Of a stretch of DNA of 64,000 nt, positions 25,792 through 34,628 are shown one piece after another. Positions within the stretch are counted from its first letter, which is position 1, and every line of letters begins with the position of its first letter. The stretch comes from Streptomyces olivaceoviridis (lineage in GTDB: Bacteria > Actinomycetota > Actinomycetes > Streptomycetales > Streptomycetaceae). Location of the stretch: the NCBI RefSeq assembly GCF_014650115.1, contig NZ_BMUI01000010.1:186001-250000 (forward strand). The letters are read 5' to 3'. Under the pieces are notes generated by a model. It worked only from the letters and a program-made list of their open reading frames with translations, searched no databases and was not told the DNA's origin. The position numbers and the translations under genes were made by a program.

Positions 25792-26910
25792 TCACGGGTT
25801 CGTCGCCAGCTCCGTTACGCGGTCCAGGGCCTCCCCTCGGAACACGGCGCGCCCGCGGGCCACCCGGTCCGCGCGTTCCCGGGTGTGCTCCCCGAGCCGC
25901 CCGAGCGCCCCCAGCAGGGCGGGGGCGTCCGGGGCCGGCTCGGACAGGCCCAGCTCGGTCATGCGGCGCACGCCGTCCGCGCCGTGGCCGGGGAGCGGGC
26001 GGTGGGCGATCACGGGCAGGCCCGCGGCGAGGGCCTGGACGGCGGTCTGACCGGCCGCGTTGTCCACCAGCGCGTAGCAGGCGGCCAGCAGGCCCGGCAT
26101 GTCCTCGACCCAGCCCAGGGCCAGCGCCGCCGGCTCCCGGGAGACGTGCGCGCGCAGCCGCTCGTTGCGGCCGCACAGCACCACCGGCAGATAGCCGGCC
26201 GCCGCCAGCAGTCGGGCGGTGGCGGCCGGGCGGGACGCCGCGCCCCAGGCACCGGCGGACAGCAGCACCGGGGGCCGGCCGGGCGCCCGCCGGGCGAACC
26301 GCTCCCGCCAGCGGGCCGCTCCGGGGGCCGGCGCGCGGAAGGCGGGCGCGACCACCGGGCCGGTCGTGACCACCGGCACGGCCAGCGACCGGCGCACCTG
26401 TGCCGCCGCCGCGTCCGTGACGCACAGATAGCGGTCGTTGCCCGGATGCAGCCACTGCCGGTGCACCGCGAAGTCGAGCAGGAACACGGCGCTCGGCACC
26501 CGCAGCCCGCCCCGCTCCCGCAGATGCCCGGTCAGCTGCGCGGCCAGGTGGAAGACGGACACCACCACGTCGGCGCCCATCCGGTCCACGAGTGCCGTCA
26601 GCCGGTCCCCGGCCAGCCGGGCGAGCGGGACCCCGCTGGGCCGCCGGCCGGGCCCACCGCGCAGGAACGCGCCGTAGACGCCGCCGTACAGCCAGGGCAG
26701 GTGCCGTACCGACGCCTGGTAGCCGCGGCGCAGTCCCGTACCCAGCCCGTACGGCAGCAGCGCCAGCACGTCGGCCACCCGGGCCTCGTGCCCCCGGTCG
26801 GCGGCCCGCCGCGCCAGCTCGGCGGCCACGGTGTCGTGACCGGCTCCCATGCTCGCGCTCAGGATCAGCATGCGCAGCCGGCCGCCCGGCGCGTCCTCGG
26901 TGGTAGGCAC
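25792..26910 (-). CDS. MGDG-synthase-like glycosyltransferase (GT28-type)
   Basis: 372 residues from GTG 26910 (GGAG 11 bases upstream); an inner ATG at 26871 would remove 13. The N-terminal segment ILSASMGAGHDTVAAELA is the GxGH acceptor-side motif of monogalactosyldiacylglycerol synthases and related processive glycolipid synthases. The C-terminal half has VVLCGRNERLR and DNAAGQTAVQALAAGLPVI, the nucleotide-sugar contact. It probably adds a hexose to a diacylglycerol or similar lipid at the inner membrane face. It is convergent with the deacetylase gene and divergent from the BrkB-like gene. The exact sugar and lipid are unknown. Confidence 0.85.
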   Translation of the reverse strand: MPTTEDAPGGRLRMLILSASMGAGHDTVAAELARRAADRGHEARVADVLALLPYGLGTGLRRGYQASVRHLPWLYGGVYGAFLRGGPGRRPSGVPLARLAGDRLTALVDRMGADVVVSVFHLAAQLTGHLRERGGLRVPSAVFLLDFAVHRQWLHPGNDRYLCVTDAAAAQVRRSLAVPVVTTGPVVAPAFRAPAPGAARWRERFARRAPGRPPVLLSAGAWGAASRPAATARLLAAAGYLPVVLCGRNERLRAHVSREPAALALGWVEDMPGLLAACYALVDNAAGQTAVQALAAGLPVIAHRPLPGHGADGVRRMTELGLSEPAPDAPALLGALGRLGEHTRERADRVARGRAVFRGEALDRVTELATNP

Positions 26911-27103
26911 GGAGTCCGATTCTCCGCCGCCGCGAGGCGCAAACCGCGCACCCGCCGGCCGTGTCGCCGGCCGGACGGTCACCCGTCCGCAGCAGCGCCC
27001 CGGGCCGGTGCCCGCCCTCCGGCTGCGAGTCGCGCGGCGCGTGCCAGGCTGGATGAATCGACACAGGAGAGCGTGTGGTGGGCGGCGAGCGGCGGGAGGA
27101 GCC

Positions 27104-27934
27104 GTGAGGCGGTTGCGGCGCGGCCTGCACCGCGCGTGGCGGTGGCTGCGGGTCCAGGCCCTGTTCGAGCACGGCCGGGAGCTGGAGCTGATGCACCGGG
27201 CCATGGGCTTCGCCACCCTGGCCCTGGTCACGCTGGCCCCGCTGCTGATCGTGGTCGCCGCGGCCGACCCGCTGGTCCGGGGCGGCTTCGCCTCCTGGCT
27301 CACCGACGGCATGGGCCTGTCCGGGCGGTCCGCCCACGTCATCACCGACGTCATCAGCCCCCCGCGCAAGGTCATCGGCACCACCAGCGTGTGGAGTGGC
27401 GTCCTGCTCGCCGTGTTCGGCGTGTCCTTCGGCGGCAGCGTGCAGAACGCCTATGAGCGGATCTGGGGCCTGGCGTCCGGCCCCTGGCACCGGGTGTGGC
27501 GGCAGGCGACCTGGCTGGTGGTGCTGACGGCGTACCTCTACGAGGAGGTCGCGACGAAGTCGACGCTGCACGGGACGCAGCGGATCGTGTTCTCCGCGCT
27601 GAGCGGAGTGCTGTTCTTCTGGTGGGGGCAGCGTTTCCTGCTCGGCGGGCAGGTCCACTGGCGCTCACTGCTGCCCGGCGCGGTGGCCACGATCATCGGC
27701 CTGGCCGGCCTCCGCGCCTTCTCCTACCTCGTCTTCACCCCGCTCATCGTCACCAACGCCCTGAGCTACGGCGCCGTCGGCACCGTGCTCGTCGTCGAGT
27801 CCTGGCTCATCGGCGTCGGCTTCGTCATCTACGGCGGTGCCCTGTTCGGCCGCTGGTTCACCGAGCACCACTGGGTGCCGTCCCACCACCACGACGAGCC
27901 GGCCCAGCCGGGTGACGAGGAGGAGCCCGGCTAG
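27104..27934 (+). CDS. YihY/BrkB-family membrane protein
   Basis: 276 residues with about six membrane spans. The family features are MGFATLALVTLAPLLIV in span 1, GVSFGGSVQNAYERIWG in the middle, and VTNALSYGAVGTVLVVESWLIGVGF near the end. YihY/BrkB proteins are conserved envelope proteins once mis-named RNase BN; the molecular role is unclear. I chose GTG 27104 (GGAGGA ending three bases before it); an upstream in-frame ATG at 27053 is possible. It is divergent from the glycosyltransferase. Confidence 0.83.
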   Translation: MRRLRRGLHRAWRWLRVQALFEHGRELELMHRAMGFATLALVTLAPLLIVVAAADPLVRGGFASWLTDGMGLSGRSAHVITDVISPPRKVIGTTSVWSGVLLAVFGVSFGGSVQNAYERIWGLASGPWHRVWRQATWLVVLTAYLYEEVATKSTLHGTQRIVFSALSGVLFFWWGQRFLLGGQVHWRSLLPGAVATIIGLAGLRAFSYLVFTPLIVTNALSYGAVGTVLVVESWLIGVGFVIYGGALFGRWFTEHHWVPSHHHDEPAQPGDEEEPG

Positions 27935-30747
27935 GCCAGCTGCCGGCGCACCAGCTCGTGCAGCCGGCCCCCGGTGTCCGCGAGGAGCTCGGCCGGCGTG
28001 CCCTGCTGGACGACCTTGCCGTCCTCCATCACGATCACCCGGTCGGCGTCCATGACGGTCGACAACCGGTGGGCGATGACGATCCGGGTGGCGTTCAGCT
28101 TGCGGGTGCTGTCGATGACGATGCGCTGGGTGTCGTTGTCCAGGGCGCTGGTCGCCTCGTCGAAGAACAGGATGCGCGGGCGCCGGATGAGGGCCTGGGC
28201 GATCATCAGGCGCTGCCGCTGGCCACCGGAGACCGCTCCGCCCGCCGCGACGATCGTGTGCAGCCCCATCGGCATCCGCTGGATGTCCTCCGCGAGCCCC
28301 GCCAGCTCGGCCGCCGCCATCGCCTCCTCGGGCGTGTACGGCTCGGTGCCGCAGATGACGTCCATGATCGAGCCGGTGAACGGCTGGGCGTGCTGGAGGA
28401 CGACCCCGCACTGGCGGCGCACCGCGGACTGGTCGAGCGCCGCCAGGTCCTGGCCGTCGTACAGGACGCTGCCGGAGACCGGCCGGTCGAAGCCGATGAG
28501 CAGGCGCAGCAGCGTGGACTTGCCGCAGCCGCTCGGGCCGACGACCGCCACGAACTCGCCCGGCCGTACGGCGAAGGACACGTCGTCCAGCACGAGCGGG
28601 CCGTCGTCGGCGTACCGGAAGGACAGCCGGCGGGCCTCCACCGCGCCGGACAGCGGGCCGGGGCGGGTGCTCGCCGTGCGCACCTCGGGCGTGGCCTCCA
28701 GCACCGGCTTGATCTCCTCGAACAGCGGCAGCGCCGCCACCGCCGACACGAACGCGCCGGTCAGCTGGGTGACCGAGGTCAGCACCATGGTCACCGAGGT
28801 GTTGAAGGCGAGGAAGTCCGCCGCCGACATCGCCCCCCTGGCCGGGCCCGCCAGCAGCATGAACACCAGCAGGGTGCACACCGGCAGGTAGACCGCGCCG
28901 AGGACCGTGGTGAGGTTCTTGATCCGGCCGGCCTTCTGCTGGAGCTCCCGGCTGTGCGCGAACTGGCGCGCCCAGGCCGCGTAGGCGTAGTTCTCCGCCG
29001 CCGCCACCCGCAGCTTCGGCAGCCCGCGCAGGGTCTGGAACGCCTGGTTGTTCAGCTTGTTGCCGAGCACCACCAGGCGCCGCTGCCAGCGCACCTGCCA
29101 CAGTCCGAGCCCGCCGAACACCGCCGCGATGACGACGAGCATCCCGATCGCGGCCGTCGCCATCGCCGGGCTGTACCAGAACAGCAGGGCGAGGTTCATC
29201 GCGCCGACGGTCACCGACTGGGCGACGACCGGGCCGACGCCCGCCAGCAGCCGCCGGATCGTGCTGATGCCCATCGCGGCACTGGCCAGCTCGCCCGTGG
29301 AGCGCTGGGTGAAGAAACGGGTGGGCAGCCGCAGCAGCCGGTCCCAGACGGCGGGTTGCAGCGCCGCCTCGATCCGGCCCTCCAGGCGCAGGATGGACAG
29401 GTTCTCCAGCAGCGTGAACGCCGCCGCGACCACCCCGCTCACCATGACCGCCAGACACACCTGGACGATCAGGTCCTCCTGAGCCCTCGGCACGTACTCG
29501 CCGAGCACCTTGCCGGTCGCGATCGGCACCAGCGCGCCGATCGCCACCGTCACCAGCCCCGCGAGGAGCAGGTTCACCAGGTCGGCGCGGGTGCCGCGCA
29601 GGCTGAACCGCAGCAGCCCGAGCGGCCCGAGCCGCTTGTCGGGCAGCGGCCGGTAGAACATCACCGCGCGCGGCTCGAACTCCTCCGCGTTCGCCTTCTC
29701 GACGGGGGTCTCGCGCCCCGTGCCCGGGTGGACGGCGACATAGCCGCCGCGCCGCCACAGCAGCGCGACCGGCGCCCCGGACAGCGCCCGGTGGCCGACC
29801 AGCGGGCCCAGGTTCTCCCGCCACCAGCGCCCGTTCAGCCGGACGGCCCGCGTCCGCACCCGGGAGGCCAGCGCCACCCGCTCCACCGGGTCCAGCCGGT
29901 CGCTCTCCGTGCCGCTCTGCGCGGGTTCGGCGAGCGGGATGCCGGCCGCCTCGGCGACCAGCTTGCAGGCCGCGTACGTGGCGTCGGCGTCGGCGCCCGT
30001 CGTACGGCGCGAGGAGCGCTTGCCGATGGAGGCCAGCAGGGTCCGGTCGGCCTGGGCGCGGACCGCCTCACCGGCCTTGATGCCGGCGGCCGTCCGGGTC
30101 TCGTGGGTGCGCTCCAGCTGCTCGATCCACCGGTCCAGCGCGGTCAGCAGCCGGTACTGCTGGTCCACCATGCTCTGCCACAGCGCCGGGTCCACCAGCA
30201 GATCGGCGGCGGCCTCCGCGCCGTACAGCGAGCCGTACTGCACACTGCCCGGCGGCACCTGCATCCAGAACACGTCGTCGTCCGCCGGGGCCGTCGCCCG
30301 CTCCTCGGCCAGCGGGGCCTGGAACAGGACGGACAGGCCGCGGCCGACACCGAGGGCGAGCGCGTACTCCAGCGGGCTCGACGTCGGCGGCACGTACTGC
30401 GGGTTGCCGTACTCGTCGTACGACCAGGTCTGGGTCTGCGCCGGCTGGTACAGCTCGCGCAGGTTGACGCGGTGGACCACGCAGTCCCGGACCGGCCGGG
30501 CCACCAGGGTGTGCTGGGGGCCGGCGACCGGGCCGAGCAGCAGCGTGCCCGCCTCCAGCCGGCCGAGGTGGTGCCAGTGGCCCTGCTGGGCGGCGTCCAC
30601 CGCGTACAGGTCCAGGGCGCCGGCCGCGACCAGCCACAGCACCTGCGGACCCTCCAGGTCCAGGCGGCTCAGACCGGCGCAGTCGAACCGCGTGCCGAGC
30701 GAGCCGAGTGCGCCCAGGACGAGGTCCCCTTCGTGTACGGAGGTCAT
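27931..30747 (-). CDS. NHLM-type bacteriocin exporter ABC protein (no peptidase domain)
   Basis: 938 residues. The first 390 are a non-membrane domain, partly like a cyclic-nucleotide-binding fold, typical of the NHLM ATP-binding permease family. A six-span ABC exporter membrane domain follows (about 395-690), then the ATPase with GPSGCGKST (about 736-744), signature VSGGQRQR, Walker B ILFFDEATS (about 862) and the H-loop IAHRLS. It lacks a C39 peptidase; the partner gene upstream supplies it. The ATG is one base after the peptidase gene's stop, so translation is coupled. The pair would form the leader-cleaving export channel for the precursor peptide encoded at 33876-34094. The end overlaps the last bases of the convergent BrkB-like gene. 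Confidence 0.92.
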   Translation of the reverse strand: MTSVHEGDLVLGALGSLGTRFDCAGLSRLDLEGPQVLWLVAAGALDLYAVDAAQQGHWHHLGRLEAGTLLLGPVAGPQHTLVARPVRDCVVHRVNLRELYQPAQTQTWSYDEYGNPQYVPPTSSPLEYALALGVGRGLSVLFQAPLAEERATAPADDDVFWMQVPPGSVQYGSLYGAEAAADLLVDPALWQSMVDQQYRLLTALDRWIEQLERTHETRTAAGIKAGEAVRAQADRTLLASIGKRSSRRTTGADADATYAACKLVAEAAGIPLAEPAQSGTESDRLDPVERVALASRVRTRAVRLNGRWWRENLGPLVGHRALSGAPVALLWRRGGYVAVHPGTGRETPVEKANAEEFEPRAVMFYRPLPDKRLGPLGLLRFSLRGTRADLVNLLLAGLVTVAIGALVPIATGKVLGEYVPRAQEDLIVQVCLAVMVSGVVAAAFTLLENLSILRLEGRIEAALQPAVWDRLLRLPTRFFTQRSTGELASAAMGISTIRRLLAGVGPVVAQSVTVGAMNLALLFWYSPAMATAAIGMLVVIAAVFGGLGLWQVRWQRRLVVLGNKLNNQAFQTLRGLPKLRVAAAENYAYAAWARQFAHSRELQQKAGRIKNLTTVLGAVYLPVCTLLVFMLLAGPARGAMSAADFLAFNTSVTMVLTSVTQLTGAFVSAVAALPLFEEIKPVLEATPEVRTASTRPGPLSGAVEARRLSFRYADDGPLVLDDVSFAVRPGEFVAVVGPSGCGKSTLLRLLIGFDRPVSGSVLYDGQDLAALDQSAVRRQCGVVLQHAQPFTGSIMDVICGTEPYTPEEAMAAAELAGLAEDIQRMPMGLHTIVAAGGAVSGGQRQRLMIAQALIRRPRILFFDEATSALDNDTQRIVIDSTRKLNATRIVIAHRLSTVMDADRVIVMEDGKVVQQGTPAELLADTGGRLHELVRRQLA

Positions 30748-30748
30748 C

Positions 30749-32971
30749 TCACCGCTCCCTGACCAGCGCCGCGTACGCGCCGCCGCGCGCCACCAGCTCC
30801 TCGTGCCGCCCGCGCTCCACGACCGTGCCGTGCTGGAGGACGACGATCTCGTCGCTGTCGCGGACCGTGCTCAGCCGGTGCGCGATCACCACGCAGGCAC
30901 AGCCGCGCCGCCGCAGGTTGTCCATCACGACCAGCTCGGTCTCCGCGTCCAGCGCGCTGGTCACCTCGTCCAGCACCAGGATGCTCGGCCGGCGCACCAG
31001 CGCCCGCGCGATCTCCAGGCGCTGGCGCTGCCCGCCGGAGAAGTTGCGGCCGTCCTGCTCGACCCTGCTGTGGATGCCGCCGGGCCGGCGCATCACCACG
31101 TCGTACAGCGCCGCGTCCTTCAGCGCCTCCACCACGGCCTCGTCCGGGATCGACGGGTCCCACAGGGCCACGTTGTCGCGGACCGAGCCCTCGAAGAGGA
31201 AGACGTCCTGGTCGACGAAGGAGACGGAGGCGGCGAGCGCGCCGCGCGGGATGTCCTCCAGTCGGCGGCCGTCGATGCGGATCACCCCGTCCCACGGCGT
31301 GTAGAGCCCCGAGATCAGCCGGGAGACCGTGGACTTGCCGCTGCCCGAGCCGCCCACCAGCGCCACCTGCTGCCCGGGGCCGACGGTCAGGTCGAAGCCG
31401 GTCAGCAGCGGCTGGTCCAGCGGGCTGTAGCCGAAGGTGATGTTCTCCAGTTCGACGTGCCCGTGCAGCCGCCGGGCCGAGTCGCCCCCGCCGGGGCGGG
31501 CGTAGAGCGGGTCGGCCTGGAAGTTCTCCACGTCCTTCAGCCGGGCCACGTCGGCGGCGAAATCCTGGATGCGGCCCGCCACGCCGTTGAGCCGGGTCAG
31601 CGGCGCGGTGAAGCGGGTGACCAGCGCCTGGAAGGCGACCAGCAGACCGACCGAGATGTGCCCCTCCACCGCGCGCATCCCGCCGATCCACAGGATGAGC
31701 GCGCTGTTGAAGGTGGCCAGCGTCGGCGCGACCACGCCGAGCCACGCGCTCGGCACGCCGAGCCGCTGCTGCTCCTCCAGCGTGCCGGCGTGCTGCCCGG
31801 CCCACTTGCGGAAGTAGCCGTCCTCGCCGCCGGTCGCCTTCAGCGTCTCGATCAGCTGGAGGCCGGTGTACGACGTGTTGGTGAGCCGTGCGGTGTCGGC
31901 GCGCAGCTTCGCCGTGCGCGTCGCGCGCAGCCGTACGACGAGCCGCATGGCCACCACGTTCAGCAGGGCCACGGCGATGCCGACGAACGTCAGCTGCGGG
32001 TCGTAGGTGTAGAGCAGGACCGCGTACAGGACGACCACGATCGCGTCGACGCCGGCCGCCGCGAGGTCGCGGGCCAGGGTCTCGGCGACCTGGTCGTTGG
32101 ACTGGAGGCGCTGCACCAGGTCGGCGGGGGAGCGCTGGGCGAAGAACGTCACCGGCAGCCGCAGCAGATGGCGCAGGAAGCGGGCGCTGGAGAGGGTGGA
32201 GGAGATGATCCGGCCGTGCAGCAGGTTGGCCTGCTGGAGCCAGGTCAGCACCAGCGTGAGCAGCACACAGGCGGCCATCGAGGCGAACAGCACGCCCAGC
32301 AGCGAGGTCTGCCCGCCGATGAGGAACATGTCGATGTAGGTGCGGCTGAGCGCGGGTACGGCCGCGCCGACCGCCACCAGCAGGAGGCTGGCCAGGACGG
32401 CGGCGGGCAGCGTGCCCGCGGTGCCGCGCAGCCGGGCCGGCATCGCGCCGAGCACACCGGGCTTGCGCCCGCCCTTGGTGAAGCCCTCGCCGGGCTCCAG
32501 CACCAGCACCACACCGGTGAAGCTGCCGTCGAACTCCTCCATGGGCACGAAACGGCGGCCCTTGGCGGGGTCGTTGACGTACACCCCGCGCCGGCCGAAG
32601 CGGCGGCCCATGCCGTCGTAGACGACGTAGTGGTTGAACTCCCAGAAGAGGATGGCCGGGGACCGCACCTCGGCGAGGGCGGCCAGGTCCATCTGCATGC
32701 CCTTGGCCGTCAGGCCGTAACCGCGGGCCGCCTTCAGCAGGTTGGAGGCGCGGGAGCCGTCGCGGGAGACACCGCAGGCGATGCGCAGTTCCTCCAGCGG
32801 GACGTGCCGGCCGTAGTGGCCGAGGACCATGGCGAGGGAGGCGGCGCCGCACTCGACGGCCTCCATCTGGAGCACGGTGGGCGTACGGACCGTGCCGGTA
32901 CGGGACTTGGGGACCGGCCGCTTCGCGGGGGCGGCGCGTCTGCGACCGCGGGTCTCCTGGGCGGTGGTCAC
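30749..32971 (-). CDS. NHLM-type C39 peptidase/ABC exporter
   Basis: 740 residues. The N-terminal C39 domain has the oxyanion Gln35 and catalytic Cys41 in QMEAVECGAAS, His114 in NHYVVYDG and Asp134 in VNDPAKG, so it should cleave after a Gly-Gly leader. The membrane domain (about 170-460) and ATPase (GGSGSGKST, FSGGQRQR, ILVLDEVTS) follow. I chose GTG 32971 because its GTGA overlaps the TGA of the HlyD-like gene, giving four-base coupling; the open frame starts four codons earlier with a TTG. Together with the adaptor and the second ABC protein it forms a complete export apparatus for the 72-residue precursor. Confidence 0.92.
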   Translation of the reverse strand: MTTAQETRGRRRAAPAKRPVPKSRTGTVRTPTVLQMEAVECGAASLAMVLGHYGRHVPLEELRIACGVSRDGSRASNLLKAARGYGLTAKGMQMDLAALAEVRSPAILFWEFNHYVVYDGMGRRFGRRGVYVNDPAKGRRFVPMEEFDGSFTGVVLVLEPGEGFTKGGRKPGVLGAMPARLRGTAGTLPAAVLASLLLVAVGAAVPALSRTYIDMFLIGGQTSLLGVLFASMAACVLLTLVLTWLQQANLLHGRIISSTLSSARFLRHLLRLPVTFFAQRSPADLVQRLQSNDQVAETLARDLAAAGVDAIVVVLYAVLLYTYDPQLTFVGIAVALLNVVAMRLVVRLRATRTAKLRADTARLTNTSYTGLQLIETLKATGGEDGYFRKWAGQHAGTLEEQQRLGVPSAWLGVVAPTLATFNSALILWIGGMRAVEGHISVGLLVAFQALVTRFTAPLTRLNGVAGRIQDFAADVARLKDVENFQADPLYARPGGGDSARRLHGHVELENITFGYSPLDQPLLTGFDLTVGPGQQVALVGGSGSGKSTVSRLISGLYTPWDGVIRIDGRRLEDIPRGALAASVSFVDQDVFLFEGSVRDNVALWDPSIPDEAVVEALKDAALYDVVMRRPGGIHSRVEQDGRNFSGGQRQRLEIARALVRRPSILVLDEVTSALDAETELVVMDNLRRRGCACVVIAHRLSTVRDSDEIVVLQHGTVVERGRHEELVARGGAYAALVRER

Positions 32972-33774
32972 GGGAGCAGCCAATCGACGGGATGCTGGTC
33001 GGCGAGCCGGACGGAGCCGGTGGCGAGGGTCATGGAGTCGAGCCGGAACGGCGGTCCGTCCGAGGTGGACCAGCGGTAGCCGCTCTTGGTCGACGAGGAC
33101 GTGGCGAGTTCCACCAGGACGGCCACCGGGCGGCTCTTGCGGGTGAACTGCTCGCCGAGCTGGCTGTCGCCGAGGAACGCGGCGACGGACTGGGCGGACT
33201 GCGCGGTGCGGTCCACCGACTTCACCTCGCCGCGCAGCACGCCGTACCGCTGCGTCGGTACGGAGGACACGGTCAGGTCGACCGAGGCGTGCGCCGGGAT
33301 GGCGGCGGCGTTCTCGGCCGGCACGTACACGGTCGCGTACAGCGGGTCGGAGGCGTGGGCGACCTTCTCGACCGCGGCGACGTCGGTGCCGGTCTGGATG
33401 ATCTGGCCGATGGTGGCGGCGAGCGTGGTGACGCGTCCGGCGGCGACCGTCCGGACCACGGTCTCGCCCTTGTCGTCACGGACCTTCAGGACGGGAGCGT
33501 TCGCGGGCAGCCGCTGTCCCTGCCGGGCCAGGACGGCCGTCACCTGTCCGGCCACCGGGCTCTGGAGCAGGTAACTGCCCTGCCCGTGGGTGAGGATGGC
33601 GGGTGCGCTCACGGTGGAGGCGACCGAGCCGGTCACCGCCCAGACGGAGGCGGCGGCCATGACGACGACGGTGACGCCGAGGGCGAGCCAGCCCTGCGGG
33701 CGCGCGAGACGCACCGGGAGGTCAAGCTCCTCCGCTGACTGGAGCTTGGCGAGGGCCTGTTGGCGGAACTGCAC
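32968..33774 (-). CDS. HlyD-like adaptor of the NHLM export system
   Basis: 268 residues. One membrane span near the N terminus (about 27-50, GWLALGVTVVVMAAAS) is followed by an extracytoplasmic beta-rich barrel with HlyD/biotinyl-lipoyl-like segments: LLQSPVAGQVTAVLARQGQRLPANAPVLKV and the matching AGRVTTLAATIGQIIQTGTDV. It has no long coiled coil, which fits a Gram-positive host with no outer membrane. The GTG start has GAGGGAA five bases upstream. It is the first gene after the hairpin that separates it from the precursor gene and overlaps the peptidase-exporter gene by four bases. Confidence 0.85.
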   Translation of the reverse strand: MQFRQQALAKLQSAEELDLPVRLARPQGWLALGVTVVVMAAASVWAVTGSVASTVSAPAILTHGQGSYLLQSPVAGQVTAVLARQGQRLPANAPVLKVRDDKGETVVRTVAAGRVTTLAATIGQIIQTGTDVAAVEKVAHASDPLYATVYVPAENAAAIPAHASVDLTVSSVPTQRYGVLRGEVKSVDRTAQSAQSVAAFLGDSQLGEQFTRKSRPVAVLVELATSSSTKSGYRWSTSDGPPFRLDSMTLATGSVRLADQHPVDWLLP

Positions 33775-33825
33775 GGAACTTCCCTCACCTGTGGGAGAGA
33801 CGCGGGTGTTTCAGGGCACCGATGA

Positions 33826-33854
33826 GTCCCGGAGCCGTGGGACGGCTCCGGGAC
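33826..33854 (-). terminator. Attenuator-like hairpin between precursor and export genes
   Basis: Perfect 13-bp stem (33826-33838 and 33842-33854) with a three-base GGG loop, between the precursor stop (33876) and the adaptor start (33774). It would let a high level of precursor transcript end here and a smaller amount continue into the exporter genes. Confidence 0.7.
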
Positions 33855-33875
33855 GTCGGTCACACCGAGGTGCGA

Positions 33876-34094
33876 TCAGAGACTGGCGACCAGGCCGTTG
33901 ACCGGGGCGACGTTCAGGCCGGAGACGCCCTCGACGGTGCCGACGACCGTGTTGACCAGGCCGGTCACGCCCGGGGCCACCGCGTTGACGGTGCCCAGGG
34001 TGCTGTTGAGGGTGTTCACGGACAGACCGCCGGAGACGTTGTCCAGCTCGGCGTCCGAGATCTCGACGGTCTCAACCTGGGGGGTGGAGTTCAT
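33876..34094 (-). CDS. Double-glycine-leader precursor peptide, cysteine-free
   Basis: 72 residues. The leader is MNSTPQVETVEISDAELDNV then SGG, ending in Gly22-Gly23; the E-L-x-x-V-x-GG pattern is that of C39-processed bacteriocin and microcin leaders. The 49-residue predicted core begins LSVNTLNSTLG and is built of Val, Gly, Leu, Asn, Thr and Ala. It has no Cys, Trp, Tyr, Phe, His or Met and only one charged residue (a Glu). GTV and AP-x-x-GLV elements recur in two halves. Databases sometimes label such proteins type A2 lantipeptides, but without Cys no lanthionine can form. AAGGGAAG is six bases before the ATG at 34094. No LanM, YcaO or radical-SAM gene is near. Confidence 0.88.
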   Translation of the reverse strand: MNSTPQVETVEISDAELDNVSGGLSVNTLNSTLGTVNAVAPGVTGLVNTVVGTVEGVSGLNVAPVNGLVASL

Positions 34095-34622
34095 GGTGGA
34101 ACTTCCCTTCATATGGATATCTCACAAGGGGGGAGCGGCCCCCTCTGGGGACAGACGGACGGCCGCGACCGCAGGCGCCGGGCCCCGTTTCCGGAGGCCC
34201 GCCGGACCCCCGCGGTGCGATGGATCAAAGCACGCACGCAGGGCGCGCTTCCAATCAACCAGGGCTCTCACCTGGGAACTTGGCGCGTGAGGGGGGTCCA
34301 ACCGTGCAGGTGCGCGCACGGCATGTCGGCGACTCCTTCACATGGCGCACGGCATCGTCGCACCGGGTGTCTTGCCCCGCGGATCGCGAATCCGGCACTC
34401 CTCGCCAAAGACCTGCCGGGGGGCGCGCGGATGTGCAGATCTCCGGGCGGCCGTGGCGCGCCTGGGCATTCGATGTGCAGATTCCCTGAAGGGTGGATTC
34501 CGCTTCGCGTTCGCAGCTGACCGTTACCGATCGGTCGCTGAACGTGTCAGTGTGGAATCGTGTCGACCGGCGTGGCGTCAGCCCACATTGCGTCAGCCGG
34601 CATCGTGCCGGCCGGTATCGCG
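34095..34622. promoter_or_regulatory. Leader region of the precursor gene
   Basis: 528 bp between the precursor and the thioesterase gene. No convincing gene lies here. It must carry the precursor promoter, but I could not pick out a clear -35/-10 pair. The far end is occupied by a 15-bp tandem repeat (34554-34628). Confidence 0.4.
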
Positions 34623-34628
34623 TCAGCC
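34554..34628 (-). repeat. 15-bp tandem repeat, five units, starting at a stop codon
   Basis: Read on the minus strand the units are GGCTGACGCGATACC, GGCCGGCACGATGCC, GGCTGACGCAATGTG, GGCTGACGCCACGCC and GGTCGACACGATTCC. The thioesterase stop TGA (34623-34625) is inside the first unit, and because 15 is a multiple of three the later TGA triplets are in the same frame. Confidence 0.75.

Noticed and set aside
22808-27658. A 1,616-codon minus-strand open frame across the SDR to BrkB genes
   Set aside because: It has no recognisable domain and overlaps five genes with clear motifs; only the section in the glycosyltransferase region is coding, and in another frame.
33876-34094. Lanthipeptide assignment for the precursor
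   Set aside because: The core has no Cys and no LanM/LanB/LanC gene is present.
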